This document shows positions 26,392-34,862 of a stretch of DNA of 64,000 nucleotides, piece by piece. The translations under genes were made by a program, and so were the position numbers. This DNA is from Paraburkholderia podalyriae (GTDB taxonomy: Bacteria > Pseudomonadota > Gammaproteobacteria > Burkholderiales > Burkholderiaceae): positions 124,001-188,000 of the forward strand of contig NZ_VZQQ01000010.1 in the NCBI RefSeq assembly GCF_014397785.1. Direction: 5' to 3'. A model generated the notes under the pieces. That model searched no databases. It was given only the letters and a program-made list of their open reading frames with translations, and was not told the DNA's origin. Each line of letters opens with the position of its first letter. Position 1 is the first letter of the stretch.

Positions 26392-27300
26392 TCAGCCGGT
26401 CTTCTCGACAGTCATGCGCAGTGCCCCCGTTTCGGTCTGGCCCGGTTCGAGCCAGCGCAAACCTTGGCCGTTATGGATCGCATCGGGCAGCCCGAGCCAC
26501 GGCTCCACGCAGTAAAAGTCCGACTGCGGCGTTTCGGTCCACGTCGTCACCGCGTACCAGGGCACCGAGCCGGGCCGCTGCAAATCGATCGTGATCACGC
26601 GATGGATGCCCGGCGCCTCGACCCGTACCGGTCGGTCGGGGGTGCCGGTCAGGCAATGGAAGCGGTCGTGGATGCGGTCTTCGTCGAGCGTGTAGCTCGC
26701 TTCGCCCGGCTCGGCGGGGCTGATCGAGCCGTCATCGAGCTGACGGCACCGCTCGGTGCGCGGCAGCTCGATCGTCGTCCGCGCGCGCTGCGTATGCGGC
26801 AGCGTGAAGTAAAAATGATGACCGGCGTAGTAGGGCAGCCGCGTGTCGCCGGTATTGGTGGTGGTGAGCGTCACTTCGAGCGTGCGCGGATCGATCAGCG
26901 CGTAGGCGGCCTCGAAGCGGAAGCCGAACGGATAGAAGCCGCGGGTCGTTTCGCTGTCGGTCAGGACCATGCGCAGGCCGGCGCCATGCACGTCGGCGTG
27001 GGGCTCGAACGGCAGGTCGCGCGCGAAGCCGTGCATCGGCAGCTCGCGCACGGTGCCCTGCGCGTCACGCCAATAGCCGATCTTGCCGTCGACGCGATGA
27101 CGGCCGAGAAACGGAAACAGCAGCGGATTGCCGCCGCGAATCCGCGCGGGCACGCTCCAGTCGGCGCGCTCGGGCCAGTGAATCACCTCTTCGCCGTCGA
27201 TCGTCCACGACAGCAGACGGCCGCCGGCCTGCGGCGAAAAACGGAGCACGGAGGCGTCCTGGGCGATCTCGAGAATGTCCTGTTCCGGGGAGAGAGGCAT
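26392..27300 (-). CDS. Aldose 1-epimerase family protein
   Basis: This 302-residue beta-sandwich protein belongs to the galactose mutarotase-like superfamily. It carries GGRLLSWTIDGEEVIHW, RIRGGNPLLFPFLGR, LPMHGFARDLPF (catalytic His), PYYAGHHFYF (second His) and the Glu region FYCVEPWLGLPDAI. The pattern is nearest to the YeaD / glucose-6-phosphate 1-epimerase side of the family. Substrate is not certain. The ATG at 27300 is family-like, and the longer frame upstream is Arg/Pro-rich noise. Confidence 0.82.
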   Translation of the reverse strand: MPLSPEQDILEIAQDASVLRFSPQAGGRLLSWTIDGEEVIHWPERADWSVPARIRGGNPLLFPFLGRHRVDGKIGYWRDAQGTVRELPMHGFARDLPFEPHADVHGAGLRMVLTDSETTRGFYPFGFRFEAAYALIDPRTLEVTLTTTNTGDTRLPYYAGHHFYFTLPHTQRARTTIELPRTERCRQLDDGSISPAEPGEASYTLDEDRIHDRFHCLTGTPDRPVRVEAPGIHRVITIDLQRPGSVPWYAVTTWTETPQSDFYCVEPWLGLPDAIHNGQGLRWLEPGQTETGALRMTVEKTG

Positions 27301-27561
27301 GGTCAATGGGTAGCCAGATAAAGGTTGAGGGTCGCGCAAAGGGGACGTGCGCGTGGGCCGCCCGGTCTGCATCGAAGCGGCGTTTCGCGCCACTCGCGCC
27401 GACCGCGTCGCGGGCGGCGAAACCGCGATTTTGCGCTGCTTTGCGCTACGGGGAAACCCTTCCCGGGAAATTGCGGGTGTCGGAAAAGGGCGAATCCTAT
27501 TGATAATCCGCCTGAGCGTCCGGTCCATTCGACTCCCGGGCGAATCGGCTCAGGAGGCATC

Positions 27562-27648
27562 ATGGATCTCGCAACGGCAATGGCGGTCGCCTTGTTCGGC
27601 ATATTCACGGCCAGCACGTACTACTTCTTCCACTCGCTCAAACGCTGA
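27562..27648 (+). CDS. Predicted 28-aa membrane microprotein
   Basis: The short frame encodes a 28-residue peptide, MDLATAMAVALFGIFTAS followed by TYYFFHSLKR. It has one hydrophobic helix with aromatic residues at the interface and a basic C-terminus. A perfect AGGAGG (27552-27557) lies just before the ATG. I do not recognise the family. The strong ribosome site and clean topology favour a real gene, but its size makes the call tentative. Confidence 0.5.
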   Translation: MDLATAMAVALFGIFTASTYYFFHSLKR

Positions 27649-27885
27649 TCCCGCTGGTTTCATTCTCTGTTTCACAGCGCGCGCGACGAATCCGCCGCCC
27701 CGCTTTCTTGCTCCCGCGTAACAACGGTGTCGAGTTGTGACGCGGCGCGTCAATATTTCCCCGAATGTGGCCTAACCCGCTTGGCGCTGACTTTGCAGCC
27801 AGGCATAATCGGTGCGCCTTGACGCGCCGGCTTCGGTTTTTGTGCGGCGCGCAGTCCCCGACACTTTCCTTACAAGGACCGCCGC

Positions 27886-28716
27886 GTGAACCTGTCGTTT
27901 CTCATTTTTCTGAGTGTGCTGCAAGGCGTTACCGAACTGTTTCCGGTAAGCAGCCTCGGCCACACGCTGCTCGTGCCCGCGCTGTTCGGCATGCATATCG
28001 ATAAGCATGCGCCGCAACTGCTGCCGTTCCTCGTCGCCCTGCATCTGGGCACCGCGTTCGCGCTGCTGTGGTACTTCCGCGAGCGCTGGTACGCGCTGGT
28101 GCGTGGTTTCTTCGCATCGCTCGGCGGTCGCCGCAACGACGACGGCCACATGATGTGGGCGCTGATCATCGGTACGATACCGGCGGGTCTCGTCGGTCTC
28201 GTGCTGGAAAAACGCCTCGAGGCGCTTTTTCACGATCTGCGGATCGTCGCGATTGCGTTGATCGTCAACGGCGCGCTGCTGTGGTTCGGCGATCGCCTGC
28301 AGCGCGCGCGCGCGCATCGGGCGCCGGAAAAGCTGACGTTCCGCCAGGCGTTCTTCGTCGGCCTCGCGCAAGTCGGCGCATTGATTCCGGGGTTCTCGCG
28401 CAGCGGCCTGACGATGATCGCTGGCAACGCGGCCGGCCTCACCACCGAGAAAGCCGCCGAGTTTTCGTTCCTGCTCGGCACGCCGATCATTTTCGCGGCC
28501 GGCGTGCTCGAAGTGCCGAAGCTGCTTCACGCGCCGAGCCAGCTCGTCGACGCGGTGCTCGGCGGCGTGCTGACCGCGATCGCGGCGTACCTGAGCGTGC
28601 GTTTCCTGATGCGCTATTTCGAAGGCCGCGGACGTCTCGCGTCGTTCGGCGCGTACTGCGCGATTGCGGGGATCCTGTTCCTCGGCTGGTTCCTGCTGCA
28701 TCCGCAGCCGGTCTGA
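27886..28716 (+). CDS. uppP: Undecaprenyl-diphosphatase UppP (BacA)
   Basis: UppP dephosphorylates undecaprenyl pyrophosphate at the inner membrane to recycle the lipid carrier for peptidoglycan; overproduction gives bacitracin resistance. The 276-residue protein has about eight membrane segments and the two catalytic regions [15 protein letters not shown] and [10 protein letters not shown]. Translation starts at GTG 27886 ([14 protein letters not shown]). It stands alone before tRNA-Arg. Confidence 0.96.
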   Translation: MNLSFLIFLSVLQGVTELFPVSSLGHTLLVPALFGMHIDKHAPQLLPFLVALHLGTAFALLWYFRERWYALVRGFFASLGGRRNDDGHMMWALIIGTIPAGLVGLVLEKRLEALFHDLRIVAIALIVNGALLWFGDRLQRARAHRAPEKLTFRQAFFVGLAQVGALIPGFSRSGLTMIAGNAAGLTTEKAAEFSFLLGTPIIFAAGVLEVPKLLHAPSQLVDAVLGGVLTAIAAYLSVRFLMRYFEGRGRLASFGAYCAIAGILFLGWFLLHPQPV

Positions 28717-28734
28717 GCGCGCTGGGCGATCGGT

Positions 28735-28740
28735 TATAAT
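28735..28740 (+). promoter_or_regulatory. -10 box candidate for tRNA-Arg
   Basis: A perfect TATAAT occurs 95 bp before the tRNA-Arg 5' end, just after uppP. The -35 position (28712-28717) is poor. It is the best promoter candidate for the tRNA in this gap. Confidence 0.35.
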
Positions 28741-28835
28741 CCGGGCCCGCCTGGTTGCAGGTCAGTTAGAATTTCAGTTTGTAGGAAATCGGGCGGCTCG
28801 TCGCGAGTGCCGGTTTCATGCAGATATCGATCCAT

Positions 28836-28912
28836 ACGGCAGTAGCTCAGCTGGATAGAGCATCGGCCTTCTAAGCCGAGGGTCGGGGGTTCGAGCCCCT
28901 CCTGCCGTACCA
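28836..28912 (+). tRNA. tRNA-Arg (anticodon TCT)
   Basis: The 77-nt sequence folds as a tRNA. ACGGCAG pairs with CTGCCGT, followed by A and encoded CCA (28910-28912). The D arm is GTAGCTCAGCTGGATAGAGC, the anticodon loop CTTCTAA gives anticodon TCT, and the T arm is GGGGTTCGAGCCCC. It reads AGA/AGG arginine codons, which are rare in this GC-rich genome. A terminator follows within about 10 bases. Confidence 0.97.
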
Positions 28913-28921
28913 GAATCACCG

Positions 28922-28958
28922 AAGGGTTACAGGCCTCACGCCTGTAACCCTTTTTGTT
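28922..28958 (+). terminator. Terminator after tRNA-Arg
   Basis: AAGGGTTACAGGC (28922-28934) pairs perfectly with GCCTGTAACCCTT (28940-28952) around CTCAC, with a T-rich tail. Confidence 0.88.
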
Positions 28959-29053
28959 TTTGTGCAATGTTGCGCGCGCGGTGGCGGCCACGCTGTCGCG
29001 TGTTCGCACGGCTCACTTCAGGTGTTTCCCGACTCAGGAAATCGCGCGCCAGG

Positions 29054-29083
29054 CCGTTAATGCCCGTTAATGCCCGTTAATGC
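29054..29083 (+). repeat. Three perfect 10-bp tandem repeats upstream of chemoreceptor gene
   Basis: The decamer CCGTTAATGC is repeated three times without change at 29054-29063, 29064-29073 and 29074-29083, ending 38 bp before the chemoreceptor start. The period of 10 bp places each copy on the same DNA face, so it could be a regulator-binding array or a slippage product. Confidence 0.85.
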
Positions 29084-29121
29084 GACAGAACCGTCTGACG
29101 CGCCGCGATGGAGGAACCCGC

Positions 29122-30690
29122 GTGAACCGACTTAGCCTCAACACCAAACTCTGGCTCGCGCTGCTGATTACGTGGCTCGGCCTGCTCGGCCTCGGCGGCT
29201 GGGCCGCGTGGCAGTCGCGCGCGACGATGCTCGCCGAGCGCAAGTCGGCGGTGCAAAACGTCGTCGAGTGCGCGTACAGCATCGTCGCCAACTACGCGCA
29301 GCGCGCCGACCAGCACGAGCTGACGCCCGAACAGGCGCGGCAGCAGGCGCTGGCGAGCCTGTCCGCGATGCGCTACCCCGGTAGCGGCTACATGATCGTG
29401 TCGACGGCTACGCCGGTCGTGATCATGCATCCGATGCTTGCCGATCTGCGCAACAAGGACGTGTCTCACTACGCGGACAGCGACGGCAAGCTGCTGTTCG
29501 TCGAGATGGTCAAGGTCGCCCAGGCGCGGGGCCAGGGCTTCGTCGACTACATGGGACGCCTCGCCGGCAACAACGAGCGCGTGCCGAAGATCAGCTTCGT
29601 CAAGCGCTTTCCCGCGTGGGACTGGTATCTGATCTCGGGCGTCTACGTAAACGACATCAACGCGGCGTTCCGCGCCGATCTGCTGCGCTATCTGTTGACC
29701 ATCCTATTGATCGGCAGCTTCAGCACCATTGCGCTCGTGCTGATCATCCGCAACGTGAAGCGCAGCCTCGGTGGGGAGCCCGCCTATGCGGCGAGCGTCG
29801 CGCAGACGATCGCCGATGGCGATCTGTCGAGCCCGGTCACACTCGCCGGCGACGATCGGGACAGCATGCTGTTCGCGATGCAGCGCATGCAGAGCCGCCT
29901 CGCCGACGCGATCCGGCGCATTCGCGGCGGCACCGAAACCATCACGGTCGCGGCGGAAGAGATCGCCGCGGGCAATCTGGATCTGTCGGCGCGAACCGAA
30001 GAGCAGGCGTCGTCGCTCGGCGAAACGGCCGCGAGCATGGAGCAGCTGACGGCCACCGTCAAGCAGAACGCCGACAACGCGCTGCAGGCCAATCGCATGG
30101 CGCGCTCCGCGTCGCAGCTCGCAGGCGAGGGCGGCGAGGCCGTGCAGCACGTTGTCGCGAACATGCAGAGCATCGCGGCGAGTTCGGCGCGGGTGGTCGA
30201 TATCATCGGCGTGATCGAAAGCATCGCATTTCAGACCAACATCCTCGCGCTGAACGCGGCCGTCGAAGCCGCGCGCGCCGGCGAGGAGGGCCGCGGCTTC
30301 GCGGTCGTCGCGAGCGAAGTGCGCAATCTCGCGCGCCGCAGCGCCGACGCGGCCAAGGAGATCAAGACGCTGATCGAGCATTCGGTCGAGCGCGTCGGCA
30401 GCGGCAAGGCGCTCGTCGAGAAGGCGGGCGGCACGATGGCGTCGCTCGTCGATGCGGTGAAGCGCGTGACCGACGTGATCAGCGAGATTGCCGCCGCGTC
30501 CGACGAACAGAGCCGCGGCATCGAACAGGTCAATCTCGCAATCGCACAGATGGACGAGACCACGCAGCAGAACGCGGCGATGGTCGAGCAGGCGGCCGCC
30601 GCCGCGCAGTCGATGCAGGAGCAGGCGCAGATGCTGCGCGACGTCGTCAACACGTTCCGCCTGCAGGGGACGGCTGCCGCGCGTGGGTGA
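29122..30690 (+). CDS. Methyl-accepting chemotaxis protein with Cache-type sensor
   Basis: This transmembrane chemoreceptor signals to CheA/CheW. Order: N-terminal membrane segment (about residues 8-32), a periplasmic single-Cache domain of about 150 residues ([41 protein letters not shown]), a second membrane segment (about 190-212), HAMP, and a cytoplasmic coiled-coil signalling domain with the highly conserved tip [20 protein letters not shown]. There is no C-terminal CheR/CheB pentapeptide. The GTG at 29122 has GGAGG seven bases upstream; the earlier ATG at 29080 overlaps the decamer repeats. Length is 522 residues. The ligand is unknown; sCache_2 receptors often bind small organic acids. 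Confidence 0.93.
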   Translation: MNRLSLNTKLWLALLITWLGLLGLGGWAAWQSRATMLAERKSAVQNVVECAYSIVANYAQRADQHELTPEQARQQALASLSAMRYPGSGYMIVSTATPVVIMHPMLADLRNKDVSHYADSDGKLLFVEMVKVAQARGQGFVDYMGRLAGNNERVPKISFVKRFPAWDWYLISGVYVNDINAAFRADLLRYLLTILLIGSFSTIALVLIIRNVKRSLGGEPAYAASVAQTIADGDLSSPVTLAGDDRDSMLFAMQRMQSRLADAIRRIRGGTETITVAAEEIAAGNLDLSARTEEQASSLGETAASMEQLTATVKQNADNALQANRMARSASQLAGEGGEAVQHVVANMQSIAASSARVVDIIGVIESIAFQTNILALNAAVEAARAGEEGRGFAVVASEVRNLARRSADAAKEIKTLIEHSVERVGSGKALVEKAGGTMASLVDAVKRVTDVISEIAAASDEQSRGIEQVNLAIAQMDETTQQNAAMVEQAAAAAQSMQEQAQMLRDVVNTFRLQGTAAARG

Positions 30691-30799
30691 GCAGCGAGGG
30701 CCCGCTGCCTGCCGAAATGTGCATGCTATGCTTTTGAGGTCTGGATCAAAAGCCGCAGTGCGCCCGTGCGCGCCGTGCTCACTTCGAGGAGAGTCCTTC

Positions 30800-31183
30800 A
30801 TGTCGTCGCGAACCTGTGTGCTGTTCCACCTCAGTACCGCGAGCCTGCTGCTCGTTGCGGCGATCGGCGCTCAAGGGGCGAACCTCGCCTTTCTGAACGA
30901 CACGCCGATCACCTATATGAGACAGCGTGACAACGACTCGCTCAAGCATGCCGTCTTAAGCGCGCTCAATGACAGGAAGGACGGCGAGAGCTTCACGTGG
31001 GTCAACGACGGCACCGGCAATAGCGTGAAGATCGACGCGACCGTCACGATGGACAGCACCTCGACCGACGGCGGACGCGCCTGCCGCTCGCTCGCGGTCG
31101 TACTCGAGGCGAAAGGGCAATCGATGAACCTGCGCCCGAACTTCTGCAAGGAAGGCGGCGCCTGGCAACTGCAGAAGCGTTGA
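30800..31183 (+). CDS. Putative surface-antigen-like periplasmic protein
   Basis: The 127-residue precursor has a signal peptide (LLLVAAIGAQGA) followed by a small domain resembling the RT0821/Lpp0805-type surface antigen family: FTWVNDGTGNSVKIDATVT, RACRSLAVVLEAKGQ, then NFCKEGGAWQL. Two Cys residues probably form a disulfide. Function is unknown. The ATG at 30800 is preceded by GAGGAG. It lies before a Nudix gene with a 46-bp gap. Confidence 0.65.
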   Translation: MSSRTCVLFHLSTASLLLVAAIGAQGANLAFLNDTPITYMRQRDNDSLKHAVLSALNDRKDGESFTWVNDGTGNSVKIDATVTMDSTSTDGGRACRSLAVVLEAKGQSMNLRPNFCKEGGAWQLQKR

Positions 31184-31229
31184 GCATGCGCGAGCGCGGC
31201 CGGACAGGTGCATGCCGTGAGGCTGCGCG

Positions 31230-31679
31230 ATGAGCCCGCGAATCGTCTCGTGCGGGATCGTGCTGCTCGATCCCGACGGACGCGTGCTGCTCGCGCACGC
31301 AACCGGAACGACGCACTGGGACATCCCGAAAGGACAGGGCGAGGAGGGCGAGGCGCCACACGTGACCGCGCTGCGCGAGATGGTCGAGGAAACCGGCATC
31401 GCGCTCGATGCCGGTCGTCTGAAGGATCTCGGCCTGTTCGTCTACCGGCGCGACAAGGACCTGCATCTGTTCGCGGCGCGCGCGGGTGCCGACGAACTCG
31501 ACCTGAGCACGTGCACCTGCACGTCGCTGTTTCCGCGTCGTTCGGACGGCACGCTGATCCCCGAAATGGACGACTACCGTTGGGCGTCGATCGATGAAAT
31601 CGCGCGCTATGCGAGCCGTAGTCTGACGCGGCTCTTCGAGACGACGCTGTCGCTCGCGGACCTGCACCGCTCGCTATAG
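31230..31679 (+). CDS. Nudix hydrolase
   Basis: This 149-residue Nudix family hydrolase has a complete Nudix box: the G-x5-E-x7-REUxEExGU pattern is seen as GQGEEGEAPHVTALREMVEE followed by TGI. Such enzymes cleave nucleoside diphosphates linked to another group, and the Glu residues bind Mg. The exact substrate cannot be read from sequence. The N-terminal VSCGIVLLDPDGRVLLAHATGTTHW is typical of diadenosine-polyphosphate or NTP-cleaning subgroups, but this is only suggestive. Confidence 0.9.
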   Translation: MSPRIVSCGIVLLDPDGRVLLAHATGTTHWDIPKGQGEEGEAPHVTALREMVEETGIALDAGRLKDLGLFVYRRDKDLHLFAARAGADELDLSTCTCTSLFPRRSDGTLIPEMDDYRWASIDEIARYASRSLTRLFETTLSLADLHRSL

Positions 31680-31695
31680 ACGGCGCACGCCGCTT

Positions 31696-32685
31696 TCAAT
31701 CGAGCGCGTGGTCGTTCGGATGCGCGAACAACGCGCGGTTCTGTTCCGACAGCGGGAAATTGACGTTGATGCCGTGCGGCGGAATCGGCTGCGTGAACCA
31801 CTGTCGGTACAGACGTTCGGCGTCGCCCGACGTCTGTGAGTGCGCGATCACGCGATTCACGAGCGCGCGGAACGGCTCGTCGCCCTTGCGGAACATGCAC
31901 GCATACACCTCATAGCCGAGCGGCGTGCCCGTCACGATGAAATCGTCCGGATGCGGGTCGGTCGCCTTGAAACCGTAGACGATCGGCTCGTCCATCACGA
32001 ACGCCACCGCGTGGCCGTCCTTCATCGCGTTGAAGGCGTCCTGATGATCGCGCACGCTCGTGATGCGCATGTTCAGCTGCTTGTCGGTGTTGAGTCTGCG
32101 CAGCAGGCGCTCGTCGGACGTGCCCGCGGTCGTCACGACCGGCTTGCCGGCCAGATCGGGGAAATCGGCGATGCCGCTGTTTTTGCGCGTGATCATGCGC
32201 ACCGCGTACTGGAAAAAGCTGTCCGAAAACGCGGCGACGTTTTCGCGCTCGACCGTGTGCGTGGTCGAGCCGCATTCGAGGTCGATCTGGTTGTTCAGCA
32301 GCATCGGCGTGCGGTTCGACGACGTGATCGCGACTTCGTGAACCCGCAACTGCGACATGCCGAGCGCTTTTCTGACCTCATCGACGATCTGCATCGCGAT
32401 GGTTTGCGAGTAGCCGACCGTGCGCTTGCCGTCGAAGTACGAGAACGGGATCGACGCTTCGCGCACGCCGAGCACGATGACGCCGTCGTCGTGGATCTTT
32501 CTCAGCGTACCGGTCAGTTCGTCCGCGCGGGCGGGGGCGGCGAACATGACCAGGCCGCAGGCGGCCAGCGCGAGCAGCACGCTGCGCATGCCGCGCGGCA
32601 GACGCGTGAAGTGTAAATAGCGCGGGCCCCGCGCGACGCGAACGGTGCCCACAGACCTTTCCCCGCGGCGGTCTGCAACCTTCAT
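31696..32685 (-). CDS. Amino-acid ABC transporter substrate-binding protein (GltI-like, orphan)
   Basis: This periplasmic binding protein of the glutamate/aspartate type (SBP_bac_3) reads GTLRKIHDDGVIVLGVREASIPFSYFD, with the family feature SSNRTPMLLNNQIDLECGSTTHT and FMDEPIVYGF-like ligand residues. The signal peptide core is LLALAACGLVMFAAPARA. I chose the ATG at 32685 because GGGAGG precedes it, although this gives an unusually long basic N-region. The ATG at 32589 (297 residues) starts at the normal signal peptide but lacks a ribosome site. No permease or ATPase genes adjoin it, so it probably works with a transporter encoded elsewhere. Confidence 0.82.
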   Translation of the reverse strand: MKVADRRGERSVGTVRVARGPRYLHFTRLPRGMRSVLLALAACGLVMFAAPARADELTGTLRKIHDDGVIVLGVREASIPFSYFDGKRTVGYSQTIAMQIVDEVRKALGMSQLRVHEVAITSSNRTPMLLNNQIDLECGSTTHTVERENVAAFSDSFFQYAVRMITRKNSGIADFPDLAGKPVVTTAGTSDERLLRRLNTDKQLNMRITSVRDHQDAFNAMKDGHAVAFVMDEPIVYGFKATDPHPDDFIVTGTPLGYEVYACMFRKGDEPFRALVNRVIAHSQTSGDAERLYRQWFTQPIPPHGINVNFPLSEQNRALFAHPNDHALD

Positions 32686-32788
32686 CGGACCTCCCGGACC
32701 GGCGCGCCCAGGCGAGCGCGCAGTGAGTGTCGATCGAACATCCCGCAACCGGATCGGCCGGTAACGCCGGGACGTCGCTGACGCGAGC

Positions 32789-34513
32789 TTACGCCGGCTT
32801 GCCCCAACTGTCGCGCAGACTGACGATGCGGTTGAATACGGGCTTACCCGGCTTCGAATCGACGCGGTCGGCAACGAAGTAGCCGTGGCGCTCGAACTGG
32901 TAGCGCTGTTCCGGCAGCGCATGGCGCGCGCCGGTTTCGAGGTAGGCCTGGACCACGCGCTTCGAGTCCGGATTCAGCGCTTCGAGGAAGTCGCGTCCGC
33001 CGGCGTCCGGTTGCGGTTCCTTGAACAGCCGGTCGTAGATGCGCACTTCGGCCGGGCACGCGGCCGTCGCGCTGACCCAGTGGATGTTGCCCTTGACCTT
33101 GTAGTTGTTCGCGCCTTCGGTGCCCGATTTGCTGTCCGGGAAGTAGTTGCAGTGCACCGCGACGATGTTGCCGTTTTCGTCCGTGTCCGCGTGCGTGCAT
33201 TCGATCACATAGCCGTAGCGCAGGCGCACCTTGTTGCCCGGGAACAGGCGGAAGTAGCCCTTCGGCGGCGTCTGCGTGAAGTCCTCGCGCTCGATCCACA
33301 GCTCGCGCGAAATCGGGAACTCGCGCAGGCCCTGTTCAGGGTGATGCGGGTGCACCGGCGCGCTGCACGGCTCGGTGAGGTTTTCGGGGAAGTTGTCGAT
33401 GATCAGCTTGACCGGATCGAGCACGGCGGCGATGCGGGGTGCCTTCTCGTCGAGATCGTCGCGCAGCGCGCCTTCGAACACGCTCATGTCGATCCACGAG
33501 TCGACCTTGGTCACGCCGATGCGCTCGCAGAACAGCTGGATCGACTCGGGTGTGAAGCCGCGCCGGCGCAGGCCGACGATGGTCGGCATGCGCGGGTCGT
33601 CCCAGCCTTCCACATGGCCTTCGTTGACCAGTTGCAGCAGCTTGCGCTTGCTGGTGATCGCATAGGTCAGGTTCAGGCGCGAAAACTCGATTTGCTGCGG
33701 CAGCGGACGCCTGAAGACGCCGGCTTCGGCGAGCTCGTTCAGGATCCAGTCGTAGAGCGGCCGATGGTCTTCGAACTCGAGCGTGCACAGCGAATGCGTG
33801 ATGTTTTCGAGCGCGTCCGAGATGCAGTGCGTGTAGTCGTACATCGGGTACACACACCACGCGTCGCCGGTACGGTAGTGATGCGCGAAGCGGATGCGGT
33901 AGATGACCGGGTCGCGCATGTTGAAGTTCGGCGACGACATGTCGATCTTCGCGCGCAGCACGTGCTCGCCTTCCTTGAACTCGCCCGCCTTCATGCGGCG
34001 GAACAGATCGAGGTTTTCGTCGACCGAACGCTCGCGGAAACGCGACGGCGTGCCGACTTCGGTGGCCGAGCCGCGGTTCGCGCGGATTTCCTCGGCCGAC
34101 TGGCTGTCCACATAAGCCTTGCCGCGCTGGATCAGCAGCTCGGCGAACTCGTACAGCTTGTCGTAGTAGTCGCTCGCGTAGTACAGATGCTCGGTGCGGT
34201 CTTTTTGCCATTCGAAGCCGAGCCAGCGCACCGAGTCGATGATCGAGTCGACGTACTCGACGCTTTCCTTCTCCGGATTGGTGTCGTCGAAGCGCAGATG
34301 GCACACGCCGCCGTAGCTGCGCGCGATGCCGAAGTTCAGGCAGATGCTCTTCGCGTGACCGATGTGCAGATAGCCGTTCGGCTCCGGCGGGAAGCGCGTT
34401 TCGACGCGCTGGCTCCATTTGCCGGTGCGGTTGTCGTCGTCGATGATGTTGCGGATGAAATTGGATGCCGCGGGCGCGTCGGTGCGTTCAGCGTCTTTGC
34501 GTTCGGTAGTCAT
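32789..34513 (-). CDS. glnS: Glutaminyl-tRNA synthetase
   Basis: GlnRS charges tRNA-Gln with glutamine. The 574-residue class I synthetase has FPPEPNGYLHIGHAKS (HIGH motif), the specificity region around YDYTHCISDALE, the KMSKS equivalent ITSKRKL, and the two C-terminal anticodon-binding beta-barrels (KGYFRLFPGNKVRLRYGY through FNRIVSLRDSW). The length is family-typical. It is a single-gene unit. Confidence 0.97.
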   Translation of the reverse strand: MTTERKDAERTDAPAASNFIRNIIDDDNRTGKWSQRVETRFPPEPNGYLHIGHAKSICLNFGIARSYGGVCHLRFDDTNPEKESVEYVDSIIDSVRWLGFEWQKDRTEHLYYASDYYDKLYEFAELLIQRGKAYVDSQSAEEIRANRGSATEVGTPSRFRERSVDENLDLFRRMKAGEFKEGEHVLRAKIDMSSPNFNMRDPVIYRIRFAHHYRTGDAWCVYPMYDYTHCISDALENITHSLCTLEFEDHRPLYDWILNELAEAGVFRRPLPQQIEFSRLNLTYAITSKRKLLQLVNEGHVEGWDDPRMPTIVGLRRRGFTPESIQLFCERIGVTKVDSWIDMSVFEGALRDDLDEKAPRIAAVLDPVKLIIDNFPENLTEPCSAPVHPHHPEQGLREFPISRELWIEREDFTQTPPKGYFRLFPGNKVRLRYGYVIECTHADTDENGNIVAVHCNYFPDSKSGTEGANNYKVKGNIHWVSATAACPAEVRIYDRLFKEPQPDAGGRDFLEALNPDSKRVVQAYLETGARHALPEQRYQFERHGYFVADRVDSKPGKPVFNRIVSLRDSWGKPA

Positions 34514-34862
34514 GCGAGAAGATGAGAGTCCGTAGGGGCGCGCAATGCGCCCGCCTAGCCGTCAATTCTACCTGACGAGCCGGTTCGCGGCAGGTGCTTG
34601 CGGCGCGCAGCCAACGGCGGGGCGGGTTTGGCGCGGGTGCCGCAGTCAGCGCAGTGAGCGCGCGGGGCTGTAACAGGAGGTAAAACGGGTTGGCGGCGCG
34701 CGGCGCGACGACTTAGGATGCGCTGCTGCGCGCGGCCCGCGCGCCTGTCCCGGCCCTTCGCGCGGGCGGGCTTGCCCGAGCCGTCCACGCTGTCCCTCAT
34801 GTTCTTGCACGAAGCTCTACCGCTCGTGCGCCATGCCCGCCTCGTTGCCGGAGTTTTCTCGG
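34514..34862. other. Divergent intergenic region glnS-ggt
   Basis: These 349 bases separate divergent genes. Open frames here are Arg-rich and overlap on several strands with no ribosome sites. I see no repeat or RNA gene; promoters for both genes are expected here but I cannot place them confidently. Confidence 0.5.

Noticed and set aside
28734..29009. Minus-strand open frame with RQEGLEPPTLGLEGRCSIQL across tRNA-Arg
   Set aside because: This is the antisense of the tRNA and a well-known false protein family that arises opposite tRNA genes.
30488..30799. N-terminal extension of the surface-antigen-like protein
   Set aside because: The frame overlaps the chemoreceptor gene and is Arg-rich. 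The ATG at 30800 opens a good signal peptide with a ribosome site.
34555..34800. Minus-strand open frame between glnS and ggt
   Set aside because: Strong Arg/Ala bias, no ribosome site, overlapping frames in all directions.
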